Origin: Bradyrhizobium sp. B124
GTDB taxonomy: Bacteria > Pseudomonadota > Alphaproteobacteria > Rhizobiales > Xanthobacteraceae
Assembly (NCBI RefSeq): GCF_038967635.1
Contig: NZ_CP152413.1
Location: 2,170,001-2,234,000 of the forward strand
DNA: 64,000 nt
Direction: 5' to 3'
This document shows positions 45,188 through 56,996 of this stretch, in pieces; positions within the stretch are counted from its first letter, which is position 1; every line of letters begins with the position of its first letter. The notes under the pieces are model-generated. The model ran no database searches, was not told where the DNA came from, and saw only the letters and a list, made by a program, of their open reading frames with translations. A program made the position numbers and the translations under genes.

Positions 45188-46156
45188 ATGAATGTGCATG
45201 CCGCCGCTTTGGCCAAAGCGTATCCGTTCGACGAAGCGACCTCGGCGTTTGCCGGCGATGTGATCGGCGATCTCGCCCGTCACCCGAAACGGCTGTCGCC
45301 GAAATATTTCTACGACGCCACCGGCTCGGAGCTGTTCGAGCAGATCACGGTGCTGCCGGAATATTATCCGACGCGCACCGAGCTCGGCATCCTGCGCGAC
45401 CGCGGCAGCGAGATCGCCGCGATCATTCCGAACGGCGCGGCGCTGGTCGAGTTCGGCGCCGGCGCGACCACCAAGGTGCGCCTCTTGCTCGAGCACTGCG
45501 AATTCGCAGCCTACGTGCCGGTCGATATCTCCGGAGATTTCCTGAAAGCCCAAGCCGATGGGTTGCGCCGGGATTTTCCGGGTCTCGGCATCTATCCGGT
45601 CGCGGCCGATTTCACCACGCCGTTCGCGCTGCCCGAGGCGGTCGCGGACATGCCGAAGGTCGGCTTCTTCCCGGGCTCGACGCTCGGCAATTTCGAGCCA
45701 AGCGAGGCCTTGGCCTTCCTGCGCAGCGCGCGCAAGATCCTCGGCCACGGCGCGCAGATGATCATCGGCGTCGATCTCGAGAAGGACGAGCGCGTGCTGT
45801 ACGACGCCTATAACGACGCGGCCGGCGTCACCGCGCGCTTCAACCTCAATGTGCTGGTTCGGATCAACCGCGAGCTCGGCGGCAATTTCGACCTGTCGGG
45901 CTTCACCCACCGCTCGATCTACAACCGCGACCGCCATCGCATCGAGATGCACCTGATCAGCCGCAAGGCGCAGACCGTGCGCATCCTCGGCAACACCTTC
46001 GCGTTCCGTCCGGGCGAGAGCATTCACACCGAGAACAGCTACAAATACTCGCTCGAGCGTTTCACCGCGCTCGCCCGCAGCGCGGGCTGGACGGTGCGCG
46101 ACAGCTGGACCGACGCCAACACCATGTTCTCGGTGCACGCTTTGGTCGCGGACTAA
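45188..46156 (+). CDS. egtD: L-histidine N-alpha-methyltransferase EgtD
   Basis: This 322-residue protein has KYFYDATGSELFEQITVLPEYYPTR and EFGAGATTKVRLLL, then FFPGSTLGNFEPSEA and a C-terminal EGTD domain. It trimethylates histidine to hercynine, the EgtB substrate. egtA, egtC and egtE are not in the window; alphaproteobacteria often use other sulfur donors or lyases. Confidence 0.94.
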   Translation: MNVHAAALAKAYPFDEATSAFAGDVIGDLARHPKRLSPKYFYDATGSELFEQITVLPEYYPTRTELGILRDRGSEIAAIIPNGAALVEFGAGATTKVRLLLEHCEFAAYVPVDISGDFLKAQADGLRRDFPGLGIYPVAADFTTPFALPEAVADMPKVGFFPGSTLGNFEPSEALAFLRSARKILGHGAQMIIGVDLEKDERVLYDAYNDAAGVTARFNLNVLVRINRELGGNFDLSGFTHRSIYNRDRHRIEMHLISRKAQTVRILGNTFAFRPGESIHTENSYKYSLERFTALARSAGWTVRDSWTDANTMFSVHALVAD

Positions 46157-46184
46157 AACCAAAACCGGGGGATGGGGCATAGTC

Positions 46185-46580
46185 ATGGGCCGGCGTGCGC
46201 TGCAGATCGCAACAGTGCTGCTCGCCCTCGTCCCTGTCCTGACCGGCATCATCACCATGCTCGGCGTGAGCGACCCGCTCTACGCCTCGTCAGGCGTTCC
46301 GGCGCTGCCGGTGCTCGACAGCAATCTGCGCTTCTTCGGCGGGGTCTGGCTCGGTCTCGGCCTTGCTCTGCTCTGGTTGGTGCCGCGCATCGAAAGCGAG
46401 AGCGTGCTGTTCCGCGTGGTCTGGGGCGGCATCTTCCTCGGCGGCATCGGCCGGCTGCTGTCGATGGTGATGGTTGGCCTCCCGCCGCTGCCCTTCGTGG
46501 GCTTCACCGCGCTCGAAGTGATCGGCGCCCCGCTGTTCGTCTACTGGCAGCACCGCGTGGCCACGGCCGGTCGCAGGTAG
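46185..46580 (+). CDS. DUF4345 membrane protein
   Basis: This 131-residue protein has four membrane segments and the DUF4345 pattern LDSNLRFFGGVWLGLGLAL and IFLGGIGRLLSM. The role is unknown. It is 28 bp downstream of egtD and may be co-transcribed. It is convergent with ltrA. Confidence 0.87.
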   Translation: MGRRALQIATVLLALVPVLTGIITMLGVSDPLYASSGVPALPVLDSNLRFFGGVWLGLGLALLWLVPRIESESVLFRVVWGGIFLGGIGRLLSMVMVGLPPLPFVGFTALEVIGAPLFVYWQHRVATAGRR

Positions 46581-46589
46581 CGACCCGCG

Positions 46590-47771
46590 CTATTCTTCCT
46601 CCCCGCTCGACCGCAGCGAGATCGATTCCCACGCCGCGACCACGATCATGATCGCGGTGGTGACGATCGAGAGCACCAGCGGCGACATCTCGCGGGCGAA
46701 ATAGGCCGTGATCGCCAGTGCCGCGATGCCTATGCCGTGCGAGAGCTGCAGGAAGTTGCGGATCACGTATTTGAACAGGATGGTCCCGACCAGGAACAGC
46801 GCGGGGCCGCCGACCGAGCTCACGATCGTCTTCAGGTCGGAATGGCCGGACGGGTGCTTCAGCACCAGCTCGTCGGCGACTGCGGTGAGGATGATGCCGC
46901 CGACGATCGGCATGTGCAGATAGGTGTAGGCGATCCGCGCCACGCGGCCGGATTCCTCCGACCTGGAGATCATGTCCGCGCCGGCCTCGGCGCCCTTGTG
47001 GAAATAGATCCACCACATCGCGATGCTGCCGACCAGCGCCGAGATGAACGCCGCGACATTCTCCGGCGTCCAGGTCAGATCGGCAAAGGTCGCGCCGTCG
47101 ACCACGATCGCCTCGCCGAGCGCAATGATGATGAAGCCGGCGCAGCGCTCGGCCATATGGCCGCCCTCGACCGACCAGGCCTCCATCGAGGAGAAGCCGA
47201 GCCCAGGGGTCCAGAACCGCAGAGCCGGCGCGACGTACTCGATGGCCAGCGCCGCGATCCAGAGCCACATCCGCGTCTCGTGCTCGGCAAAGCCACCGAG
47301 AACCCAGAGCACGGCCGAGCAGGACAGCCAGGTCAGGATACGGATTGCGTTGTGGCGCACCGCGGTCCGGTGCCGCGGCGTCGCCAGCAGCCAGAACGCG
47401 GTGCGGCCGACCTGCATCGCTGCATAGGTCCCGGCAAACCACAGCCCGCGGCCCTCGAAGGCCGACGGGATCGAGGTCGACAGCAGCAGCCCGCCCAGCA
47501 TCAGCACGAACAGCAGCAGGCGGACCGGCGTCAGGTCAGGATTGAGCCAGTTGGTGACCCAGGTGGTGTAGACCCACACCCACCACACCGCGAGGAACAG
47601 CACCGTGACCTGCACCGCGCCCAGCGGGGTGAAGTGGTGCAGCAGCGTGTGCGACAGCTGCGTGACGGCGAAGACGAAGACGAGGTCGAAGAACAGCTCG
47701 GCATTGGTGACGCGGCTGTGCTGGTTCGGCACGATAACGCGAAACATCGCGCCGCGCGGATTATCTGCCAT
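46590..47771 (-). CDS. Low-temperature requirement A (LtrA) family protein
   Basis: This 393-residue polytopic membrane protein has the LtrA block NAELFFDLVFVFAVTQLSHTLL at 23-44 and later ERCAGFIIIALGEAIVVDGA. At least ten hydrophobic segments are visible. The biochemical role of LtrA is not settled. It lies 28 bp downstream of bolA on the same strand. Confidence 0.9.
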   Translation of the reverse strand: MADNPRGAMFRVIVPNQHSRVTNAELFFDLVFVFAVTQLSHTLLHHFTPLGAVQVTVLFLAVWWVWVYTTWVTNWLNPDLTPVRLLLFVLMLGGLLLSTSIPSAFEGRGLWFAGTYAAMQVGRTAFWLLATPRHRTAVRHNAIRILTWLSCSAVLWVLGGFAEHETRMWLWIAALAIEYVAPALRFWTPGLGFSSMEAWSVEGGHMAERCAGFIIIALGEAIVVDGATFADLTWTPENVAAFISALVGSIAMWWIYFHKGAEAGADMISRSEESGRVARIAYTYLHMPIVGGIILTAVADELVLKHPSGHSDLKTIVSSVGGPALFLVGTILFKYVIRNFLQLSHGIGIAALAITAYFAREMSPLVLSIVTTAIMIVVAAWESISLRSSGEEE

Positions 47772-47799
47772 CGCTTGGGCCCCCGCGCGGTTGCCGGGG

Positions 47800-48036
47800 C
47801 TAGCCTTCCGGCACGCCGGTCTGCAGGGCCAGCGCGTGCAACACGCCGCCCATCTGGCCCTTCAGCGACTGGTAGACGATCTGGTGCTGCTGAACGCGGG
47901 ACTTGCCGCGGAATGACTCGGAAACGACAGTGGCCGCGTAGTGGTCGCCGTCGCCGGCCAGATCACGGATCGTCACCTCGGCATCAGGGATCGCTGCCTT
48001 GATCATCGATTCGATATCACGGGCGTCCATCGGCAT
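47800..48036 (-). CDS. bolA: BolA family protein
   Basis: This 78-residue protein has the BolA fold with GDGDHYAATVVSESFRGKSR and QQHQIVYQSL. It partners monothiol glutaredoxin in iron-sulfur handling. The start could be residue 1 or the Met at residue 3. A tandem-repeat array lies just upstream. Confidence 0.92.
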   Translation of the reverse strand: MPMDARDIESMIKAAIPDAEVTIRDLAGDGDHYAATVVSESFRGKSRVQQHQIVYQSLKGQMGGVLHALALQTGVPEG

Positions 48037-48080
48037 CCCAGTCCACCTCCGTCAGGTCATTCGAATCAGGGCCGATTCGG

Positions 48081-48139
48081 CCAGGAAAACCAAGACAAAA
48101 CCCAAGATAAAACCCAAGATAAAACCTCAGATAAAACCC
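48081..48139. repeat. 12-bp tandem repeat upstream of bolA
   Basis: Four copies of a unit close to CCAAGATAAAAC follow one another, two of them identical, with a degenerate copy at the left. The array is A-rich and unlike its surroundings, and lies in the divergent bolA-DUF427 promoter region. Confidence 0.85.
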
Positions 48140-48258
48140 GGCGCTTGAGGTCTTCTAGGTCATCCTGGGGCACACTATATTCCCATTCCTAGCGATTTAA
48201 ACCTGCATCAATCGGTCACAAGCCATCACGCCGAAATGACCAGAAGAGGCGCAGAATC

Positions 48259-48618
48259 ATGAAGCTCCCCGGCCCCGACCATCCGATCACGATCACGCCC
48301 AATGCCAGGCGCGTCCGCATCACCGCCGACGGCGTCGTCATCGCCGAGACCATCCATGCGCTGACCTTGAAGGAAGCGAGCTATCCGGCCGTGCAATACG
48401 TCCCCCGGCAGGACGCCAACATGGAGCTGTTGACCCGCACCGAGCGGACCACGCATTGCCCCTATAAGGGGGATGCGAACTATTTCAGCATCAAGGCCAA
48501 CGGCAAGACGCTGGACAATGCGATCTGGACCTATGAGGAGCCCTTTCCGGCCATGACCGAGATCGCCGGCCACCTCGCCTTCTATCCGGACAAGGTGAAG
48601 ATCGAGGAAGTCGCCTAG
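48259..48618 (+). CDS. DUF427 domain protein
   Basis: This 119-residue protein has RVRITADGVVIAETIHAL, TERTTHCPYKGDANYFSI and AFYPDKVKIEE, the DUF427 pattern. It is soluble and of unknown function. It is divergent from bolA across the tandem-repeat region. Confidence 0.9.
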   Translation: MKLPGPDHPITITPNARRVRITADGVVIAETIHALTLKEASYPAVQYVPRQDANMELLTRTERTTHCPYKGDANYFSIKANGKTLDNAIWTYEEPFPAMTEIAGHLAFYPDKVKIEEVA

Positions 48619-48692
48619 ACCGTCACGCCTGCCGCAAACCGCCGGGCCTCGACCGGCGGTTTTGGCTCGTGCCATCCAAGCTGAAAACGGAA

Positions 48693-48715
48693 ATGCCCGG
48701 GCGAGGCCCGGGCAT
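48693..48715. repeat. Short perfect inverted repeat
   Basis: ATGCCCGGGC-GAG-GCCCGGGCAT is a 10-bp perfect stem between the convergent DUF427 and DUF1328 genes. It may serve as a bidirectional terminator or be a truncated REP element. Confidence 0.7.
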
Positions 48716-48744
48716 GACGACGGAAGCGTTCGGCCGGATCGCCG

Positions 48745-48918
48745 CTAGGCCCTGAATATCGTGAGCCCAAGGATCAGCAGCACCAGGAAGATCACGACGA
48801 ACACGTAGAACAGGAAACGCGCGATGTCGGCGGAGGCGGCAGAAATGCCGGTGAAGCCGAGCAGGCCCGCGATGATCGAGACGACAAGGAAGACAAACGC
48901 CCATTTCAGCAGTGTCAT
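48745..48918 (-). CDS. DUF1328 small membrane protein
   Basis: This 57-residue protein, [20 protein letters not shown] then [20 protein letters not shown], is nearly all hydrophobic and has the DUF1328 pattern with two membrane spans. The function is unknown. Longer frames upstream are noncoding. It is convergent with the DUF427 gene. Confidence 0.88.
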   Translation of the reverse strand: MTLLKWAFVFLVVSIIAGLLGFTGISAASADIARFLFYVFVVIFLVLLILGLTIFRA

Positions 48919-49104
48919 TGCTCGCTCCACAAACCGCGCGCGCCTTGCGCGTCCGCCCGACAACGCCCGCCACCGACCCCGGTTCCAGAACGAAACAGAT
49001 CCACTGAAATGACCGACCTCGACACCACGGAATCGGGACGATTGGGCCTTGCTGAATCGGGTTCCGGATTGCAACATCCGGCTGCAGACCCGGCTGGGGG
49101 CACC

Positions 49105-50289
49105 ATGAAATCGATTGCTCACGCGGCTCCGGCCGTCGACGTGCAGGCAGCACCGAAGCTCCACAAGCGCAACGTCGCCCTGGACCGTGCACGCACCTTC
49201 CTGACGCTGGTCGTGCTGCTGCATCACGCGGTGATCCCCTACACCCATTTCGGGCACACCGACCCGACGTCCTGGATCGGCTTCGACTGCGTGGTGCTCG
49301 CCACCGACAGCTTCTTCATGGCGATGTTCTTCTTCCTGTCGGGGCTGTTCGTCTGGCCCGGGCTCGGCCACAAGCCGTGGCTGATCTTCCTGCGCGACCG
49401 GCTGCTGCGGCTCGGCCTGCCCTTCGTGATCTGCGCGTTCACCGTGATTCCGATCGCCTATTACGCGATCGCGCTGCGTGCGACGCCGGAGCTGACCTTC
49501 TCCGAATTCTGGTGGAAGACCATGATTTTCGGGCCCTGGCCGAGCGGCCCGATCTGGTTCGTCTGGGTCTTGATGACCTTCGACGTGACGGCGAGCGTGC
49601 TGTACCGGGTGTCGTCGCACCTGCTCGAGCCGATCAACCGTCTGTCGATCAAGGGATTTGAACGTCCCTCGAAGTTCTGGCTGTTCCTCGTCGTCGTCAG
49701 TGCCGCCGCCTATCTGCCGATGCTGGTCCATTACGGCCAGAACTACTGGTTCGAGCTCGGACCGTTCTCGGTGCAGGCGAGCCGGGTGCTGCTCTATGCG
49801 TCCTACTTCTTCATCGGTGCGGGGATCGGGGCGGCGAACCTCGAGGGCGGCCTGCTCAGCGCAAACGGACGGCTGACCGAGCGGCGCTGGTTCTGGACCG
49901 GCATCACGCTGATCCCCTACTGCTTGATGTGGGTGATGATCTACATCAAGCGCGGGGTCATCGGTAACCCCGACCCGCTGCCGGGCTGGTATCTCGCGTC
50001 CTACGGCACCTTCTACGTGCTGTTCAGCGCCTCGATCCTGTTTGCGATCCTTGCCTACTTCCTGCAATCGAAGGCGCAGGGACCGACGCTGCTCGACCGC
50101 ATGCAGGGCGACGCCTACGGCATGTTCCTGGTGCACTATCCGATCGTGCTGTGGCTGCAATACTGGCTGTTCGATATGGAATTGCCGGCAATCGCCAAGG
50201 CCGCGATCGCGTTCTTCGCCACCGTGGCGCTGAGCTGGGCCGCCACCGCCGTGCTGCGCAAGGTGCCCGGCTCGAAATACGTGCTTTAG
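49105..50289 (+). CDS. Acyltransferase 3 family (OpgC/glucan-modifying type) membrane protein
   Basis: This 394-residue protein has about ten membrane segments. The N-terminal [25 protein letters not shown] carries the catalytic-type His, and [12 protein letters not shown] and [13 protein letters not shown] are acyltransferase-3 features. It probably transfers an acyl group to an extracytoplasmic glycan. The ATG at 49105 has a GGGGG run upstream; a start at 49009 would add 32 non-conserved residues. Confidence 0.85.
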   Translation: MKSIAHAAPAVDVQAAPKLHKRNVALDRARTFLTLVVLLHHAVIPYTHFGHTDPTSWIGFDCVVLATDSFFMAMFFFLSGLFVWPGLGHKPWLIFLRDRLLRLGLPFVICAFTVIPIAYYAIALRATPELTFSEFWWKTMIFGPWPSGPIWFVWVLMTFDVTASVLYRVSSHLLEPINRLSIKGFERPSKFWLFLVVVSAAAYLPMLVHYGQNYWFELGPFSVQASRVLLYASYFFIGAGIGAANLEGGLLSANGRLTERRWFWTGITLIPYCLMWVMIYIKRGVIGNPDPLPGWYLASYGTFYVLFSASILFAILAYFLQSKAQGPTLLDRMQGDAYGMFLVHYPIVLWLQYWLFDMELPAIAKAAIAFFATVALSWAATAVLRKVPGSKYVL

Positions 50290-50419
50290 CTTCGGTTACG
50301 ATGCGTCGTCGCATCATGACCTCGCGGCCGACAAGTTGCGCACAACCTGCCATTGGTCACATGCCGCGACGTGATTCTCGGTTATGCTGGTCGAACTGCT
50401 GACCTCAAGGAGTCCTCGG

Positions 50420-50680
50420 ATGAACGACCCTCAAGTTGGATGGATCGCCGCAATCATCGTCGGCGGATTGGCCGGCTGGCTCGCCGAGATGTTCATGAAG
50501 ACCGGAACCGGCATCTTCATGAATATCATCCTCGGCATCGTCGGCGCCACGCTGGCGAACTGGCTATTGGGTCTGCTCGGCGTGTCGCTCGGCGGCGGAT
50601 GGATCGGCTTTCTCGTCGCCGGCTTCATCGGCGCCTGCATCATCATCTTTGCGTGGCGCGCGATCCGCGGCGCGACGTAG
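50420..50680 (+). CDS. GlsB/YeaQ/YmgE family membrane protein
   Basis: This 86-residue protein has GWIAAIIVGGLAGWLAEMFM and IILGIVGATLANWLL, giving three membrane segments with the Gly-rich YeaQ/GlsB pattern. It is linked to stress responses in other bacteria; role here unknown. CAAGGAGTCC precedes the ATG. Confidence 0.9.
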   Translation: MNDPQVGWIAAIIVGGLAGWLAEMFMKTGTGIFMNIILGIVGATLANWLLGLLGVSLGGGWIGFLVAGFIGACIIIFAWRAIRGAT

Positions 50681-50711
50681 GCTTGATCCGCAGGGATCGC
50701 GGTCGAACAGA

Positions 50712-50747
50712 AGAAAATAGCGCGACGATGGATTCATCGCGCTATTG
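50712..50747 (-). terminator. Terminator after purL
   Basis: On the minus strand AATAGCGCGA and TCGCGCTATT pair around an 11-nt loop and run into TTTTCTT. A second hairpin, CCTGATCC-TGCC-GGATCAGG (50772-50791), overlaps the purL stop. Confidence 0.75.
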
Positions 50748-50786
50748 AAAGGGTTGCTTCGCGCCGCAGCGCCTGATCCTGCCGGA

Positions 50787-53018
<2,232 letters not shown>

Positions 53019-53204
53019 GGGACCCTTAATAGGTAGATCGAACGGGGGCGAAAAGGCCTTTTACGGCCCATTTCCGGCCTGTCCAGAGCTTTGCGGCGGT
53101 TGGACGCGGCCCGGGATTTGCAGCCCGGAATTGCACCTGGGATTTGCACAATGGGGATGGATCGGATTTAAGGTCCCGAACCCGATAATTGAAGGCCAGA
53201 TTTC

Positions 53205-53696
53205 GTGAACGAGCTCGCCAAGACCGCACTCACCACGGCATTCAACCGCCGCCCCGACCTGCACGTCGAGACCGAAGGCGAATTCGCCGGCTGGCGAACC
53301 TGGACCCGGGACAGTTACGAGACCCATACCGGCCCATTCTACCACCGCATGGACGAGAACGGCCGCATCGCCTGCGCGTTCCGCGTCGGCCCGAAGCACC
53401 TCAACGGCTCCGGCAACGTCCACGGCGGTTGCCTCATGACCTTCGCGGATTACTGCCTGTTCGCGCTCGCCTCCCCGGTGCTCCAGGGCCCCGGGGTCAC
53501 GGTCTCGTTCGCTTCGGAATTCCTCGACGCCGCCCGCGAGGGTGCCTTGATCGAATGCACCGGCGAGGTCACGCGCGCCGGCGGATCGCTGATCTTCGTG
53601 CGCGGCATGCTGACATCGGCCGAGCGGCCGCTGTTCAGCTTCTCCGGCACCATCAAGCGGACGAAGCGCAAGGCGCCGGCGGCGACGACAGCCTAA
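53205..53696 (+). CDS. PaaI-type hotdog thioesterase
   Basis: This 163-residue protein has the hotdog-fold block NGSGNVHGGCLMTFADYCLFALA with the acidic catalytic residue, typical of PaaI-like thioesterases. It probably hydrolyses an acyl- or aryl-CoA. It has a GTG start. It is divergent from purL and followed by a repeat region. Confidence 0.88.
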   Translation: MNELAKTALTTAFNRRPDLHVETEGEFAGWRTWTRDSYETHTGPFYHRMDENGRIACAFRVGPKHLNGSGNVHGGCLMTFADYCLFALASPVLQGPGVTVSFASEFLDAAREGALIECTGEVTRAGGSLIFVRGMLTSAERPLFSFSGTIKRTKRKAPAATTA

Positions 53697-53704
53697 AGCG
53701 CGCT

Positions 53705-53815
53705 AGCAGGCCGTTCCGATTGAATCGGAACGGGCTCCAGATTTTTCGTCGACGCGTTTTCTTTACGCGAACCGCTACCCACTTCGCGCGAAACGCTTCG
53801 TGTCTGTGGACACCC
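53705..53815. repeat. Rhizobiales intergenic repeat with CCGTTCCGAT palindrome
   Basis: CCGTTCCGAT-TGA-ATCGGAACGG (53711-53733) is a perfect palindrome, followed by GATTTTTCGTCGACGCG, TTTTCTTTACGCGAACCG and CCCACTTCGCGCGAAACG, a pattern I recognise as recurring in Bradyrhizobium-type genomes. The 344-bp gap 53697-54040 holds this element and no gene that I can support; the remainder contains several GCGCGCG hairpins. Confidence 0.65.
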
Positions 53816-54040
53816 GCCGTCATCCAACCGTTACATCGCCGCGGGTTGAATCGACAGCATCGCGCTAGCGCGTTGTGTTCACGCGCGTTCTTCGCGTGAA
53901 GCATTCAAACGCAGGTTGTGACGCGACGACCTGCTGTCGTTGCGTCGTCGCGCGCGCGTCACATGCACGTCAGCCAAGCCCTCGAAGATTGCTGAACGGT
54001 TTCTGTTTGTGCATTCGCGCAGCGAGGTTGGGGCATTCTC

Positions 54041-56275
54041 ATGAAATTGAAAACGTTTGTTTCCGTCACGTCGGTGATGTCGCTTGTCGCATCGCTGGCG
54101 TGCGTTGCAACTCCGGCGCGCGCCGGCCAGGACGGCGACAATGGCGATCGCGGCGTCGGCGAGTCGCGCGGTCACGATCAGGATCAGGACCAGGACCATG
54201 ATGGCGACCATCATGGCCGCAAGCCGCGCGTGGTGATGATCTCGCTCGATGGTGCCAAGCCCGATTTCATTCAGAAATTCATCGAGGAAGGCGTGCTGCC
54301 GCGCGACGGCGGCCTCGCCCGGCTCAGCCGGCGCGGCGCAGTGGCGCTGCAGAACGTGACGGCGTCACCGTCGCTCACCGCGGTCTCGCATATTGCGATC
54401 GCGACCGGTTCGACGGCGGTCCATAACGACATCCCTTCCAACACGTTCGAGCCGATCGTCGGCCCGATCTCCAGCAGCATCAGCGGCTTCGCGGCGCCGA
54501 TCGGCGGCTACAACGAAAGCCCGCTCGGGCCGTCGGCGCACCCGACGGCACAACCGCTGTGGGTGCAGCTGCGCCAGCAGGGCAAGAAGGTCGTCACCGC
54601 GACGTGGCCCGGCGGCGACGGCGCCGACATCTCCATCAACAAGACCGTGGTGCAGCCGGCCCAGCCCACCCGCGTGACCGACTTCACGGTGCCGTTCGGC
54701 GCGTTCGGCGGCATCGGTGCGCAAGGCTTCTCGCTGTCGCGCAGCGACTTCACGACCGATCCGGGCATCGTGGCGGCGCTGCAGGCTGCCGGCCGTTTCT
54801 CGTTCAGCCCGGTGCTGGTGACCTCGGCGCCGATCGAGACGTTCTCATGTTCCGCGGCGGCAACCGCGACCTGCACCAATGCCGCGACGCTCGACGTCAA
54901 ATATTCGATCCGCGTCGCCGCCATCGACACCACCAATGACCGCAAGGTGAACTACGACACGCTGGTGTTCTTCGATGCGAACAGCGGCATCACCGCAGGA
55001 CCGTTCCACGCACCGTCGACCGGGCCGGCCTACGTCAAGTTCGGCGGCGAGAACGCACCGTTCTTCTTCGAAGGCAGCGGCGCGAAGGTCGGCGCCGCCT
55101 ACTTCGTCTCGGCGCTCTCGCCGGACCTCTCGGTGGTGCGCTTCGCCCGCTACGGCGCCAACTTCATCCCGCGCAACACGCCCGTGCTGGCCGATGTCGA
55201 CGACATCAACAACAATATCGGGTTCTGGCGTCCGCAGGCCGACTTCCGCATTCCGGAGCGCCTGAGCCCGGGCTTCACCAATTTCCCCGACGTCGAGATC
55301 GAGACGATGTACGAGGACATGGTGAAGACCTTCGTGCGCTACCAGGCCAATATCGGCGAGCGCGCGATCAAGACCCATCCGGACGCCGACCTCGTCATGG
55401 TCTATATCGAGCAGCCCGACGGCTCCGAGCACCAGTTCCTGCTCACCGATCCGCGCCAGGGCACCAACCCGACCGACCCGAATTCGATCGGCGCCAACCA
55501 GGATCCCGCCAAGGTCAAGCGCTACGCCTCCTACATCCGCTTCGCCTACCAGACCGCCGACAGGGCGGTGAAGCAGATTGCCGACGCGGCAGGCCGTGAC
55601 AGCAACGTCGTCGTGGTGTCGGACCACGGCTTCGCGCCGTTCCACACCTCGGTCAATCTCACCAACATCCTCCGCAACGCCGGCATCGACACCAGCAAGG
55701 TCGGAATCCGCACCTCCGGCCCGGCCGCCGACATCTACGTCAACCTGCAGAACCGCGAGCTCGGCGGCACCGTCGATCTGGCGACCTACCGTAGCCTGGT
55801 GGCGCAGATCACCGATGCGGTGAAGAACGCGGTCGACCCCAATGCACGCTTCAACTACTCACTCAAGGAGCAGCGCATCTTCACCGTCGTCGAGACCCGG
55901 CCGCTGCAGTGCGACACCGGTACCGGACAGTGCACCAGCAAGACCGTCGGCCAGGACTATGGCGACGTGTTCGCGCTGATGGCGCCCGGCTACAATTTCG
56001 ACGGCGTGCAGAATCCCGGCGTCGCGCGCCAGGGCGACGCGCCGTTCAATGCGGCAACCACCGCGCTGTCGATGCCGAATTTCTACGGCGCCCACGGTCA
56101 CGATCCCGAGCTTCCGGTAATGAGCGCGACGTTCATCGCCGCGGGGCCGCAGATCCGAAAGGACACCGTGGTGCGGCACATGCGCAATATCGACGTGGCG
56201 CCGACCGTCATGCGGCTCCTCGGCACCACACCGCACCAGGTCGATGGCGAGGTACTGAGCGAGGTCCTGCGCTAG
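54041..56275 (+). CDS. Secreted type I phosphodiesterase/nucleotide pyrophosphatase-like protein
   Basis: This 744-residue protein has a signal peptide (first ~28 residues) and an Asp/His-rich spacer (~44-60). A type I phosphodiesterase domain follows, with VVMISLDGAKPDFI, the nucleophile region SPSLTAVSHIAIATG, VYIEQPDGSEHQF, VVVSDHGFAPFH and YGAHGHDPEL. These carry the two-zinc site. Where many NPPs have PT, the motif reads PS, so Ser may be the nucleophile. The substrate is unknown. Confidence 0.85.
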   Translation: MKLKTFVSVTSVMSLVASLACVATPARAGQDGDNGDRGVGESRGHDQDQDQDHDGDHHGRKPRVVMISLDGAKPDFIQKFIEEGVLPRDGGLARLSRRGAVALQNVTASPSLTAVSHIAIATGSTAVHNDIPSNTFEPIVGPISSSISGFAAPIGGYNESPLGPSAHPTAQPLWVQLRQQGKKVVTATWPGGDGADISINKTVVQPAQPTRVTDFTVPFGAFGGIGAQGFSLSRSDFTTDPGIVAALQAAGRFSFSPVLVTSAPIETFSCSAAATATCTNAATLDVKYSIRVAAIDTTNDRKVNYDTLVFFDANSGITAGPFHAPSTGPAYVKFGGENAPFFFEGSGAKVGAAYFVSALSPDLSVVRFARYGANFIPRNTPVLADVDDINNNIGFWRPQADFRIPERLSPGFTNFPDVEIETMYEDMVKTFVRYQANIGERAIKTHPDADLVMVYIEQPDGSEHQFLLTDPRQGTNPTDPNSIGANQDPAKVKRYASYIRFAYQTADRAVKQIADAAGRDSNVVVVSDHGFAPFHTSVNLTNILRNAGIDTSKVGIRTSGPAADIYVNLQNRELGGTVDLATYRSLVAQITDAVKNAVDPNARFNYSLKEQRIFTVVETRPLQCDTGTGQCTSKTVGQDYGDVFALMAPGYNFDGVQNPGVARQGDAPFNAATTALSMPNFYGAHGHDPELPVMSATFIAAGPQIRKDTVVRHMRNIDVAPTVMRLLGTTPHQVDGEVLSEVLR

Positions 56276-56343
56276 GATCCTTCGGCAAATGTCACGCGAT
56301 GGACGCCAAGCCGGCGTCCATCGTTGTTTCCTCCATGTCCAGC

Positions 56344-56748
56344 CTACGGCGACCCCGTCGCCGTCCCCAGCAACTGCCGGAGCGGATTGAGCGGGCCGAC
56401 AGGGATCAATTCGAAGCTCATCAGATGCGCCTGCCCAAGCGGCAATTTCTCCAGCATCTCGTGGGCCGCCGCGGTGTCGGTCATGTTCAGGATGAAGACC
56501 ACGCCGGGACGTCCCTGCAGCGAGAACCACTGGTCGATCTTGCCATCCAGATGGAGCTTGACGGTCTCGCGGACCTCGCTCGGCAGGATCGCGCGCGCGG
56601 CCGCCGGGTCAACGCCCGGGTTCAGGGTCCCGATGGCAAGGATATGCGTGGTCGGTACCGGCGGGACTCCGGATTGGGCGCGAGCGACGCCCGCTGCCAT
56701 CAAGCAGATGACCACTGCGGCGAAGCCGCAAACGAGAGCGTTCTTCAT
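56344..56748 (-). CDS. Secreted small protein, possible muconolactone-isomerase-like fold
   Basis: This 134-residue protein has a signal peptide (MKNALVCGFAAVVICLMA, cleaved after ARA). Its mature part ends LPLGQAHLMSFELIPVGPLN, a pattern seen in small ferredoxin-like, muconolactone isomerase-type proteins. That relation is a guess from pattern only. AAGGAGCACA precedes the ATG; the longer N-terminal frame is rejected. Confidence 0.65.
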   Translation of the reverse strand: MKNALVCGFAAVVICLMAAGVARAQSGVPPVPTTHILAIGTLNPGVDPAAARAILPSEVRETVKLHLDGKIDQWFSLQGRPGVVFILNMTDTAAAHEMLEKLPLGQAHLMSFELIPVGPLNPLRQLLGTATGSP

Positions 56749-56996
56749 GCTGTGCTCCTTGTCAGTCGTTCGCAGAATGCGGTGCCGTCCGGACTGCTCC
56801 CTGCGCGTTGCAAGGAGCGGCTGCGCCAGCACCATGCTAGTTCGAATTCGCTGCGGACGCGTGTGATTTAAGCCCTTGAACGGTGTTGTGATCGTTTCCA
56901 AACGCCCTAGCCTTGCGGCGCGGCGCCGCGCTACATTGTACCCGTCGCGCGCCAATGCGCGGGGGAGACAATCAAGGTGCCGAAGAGCACAGCCAG

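Noticed and set aside
48081..48139. Possible CRISPR or satellite array
   Set aside because: Units are contiguous 12-mers with no spacers and no cas genes are near. It is a simple tandem repeat.
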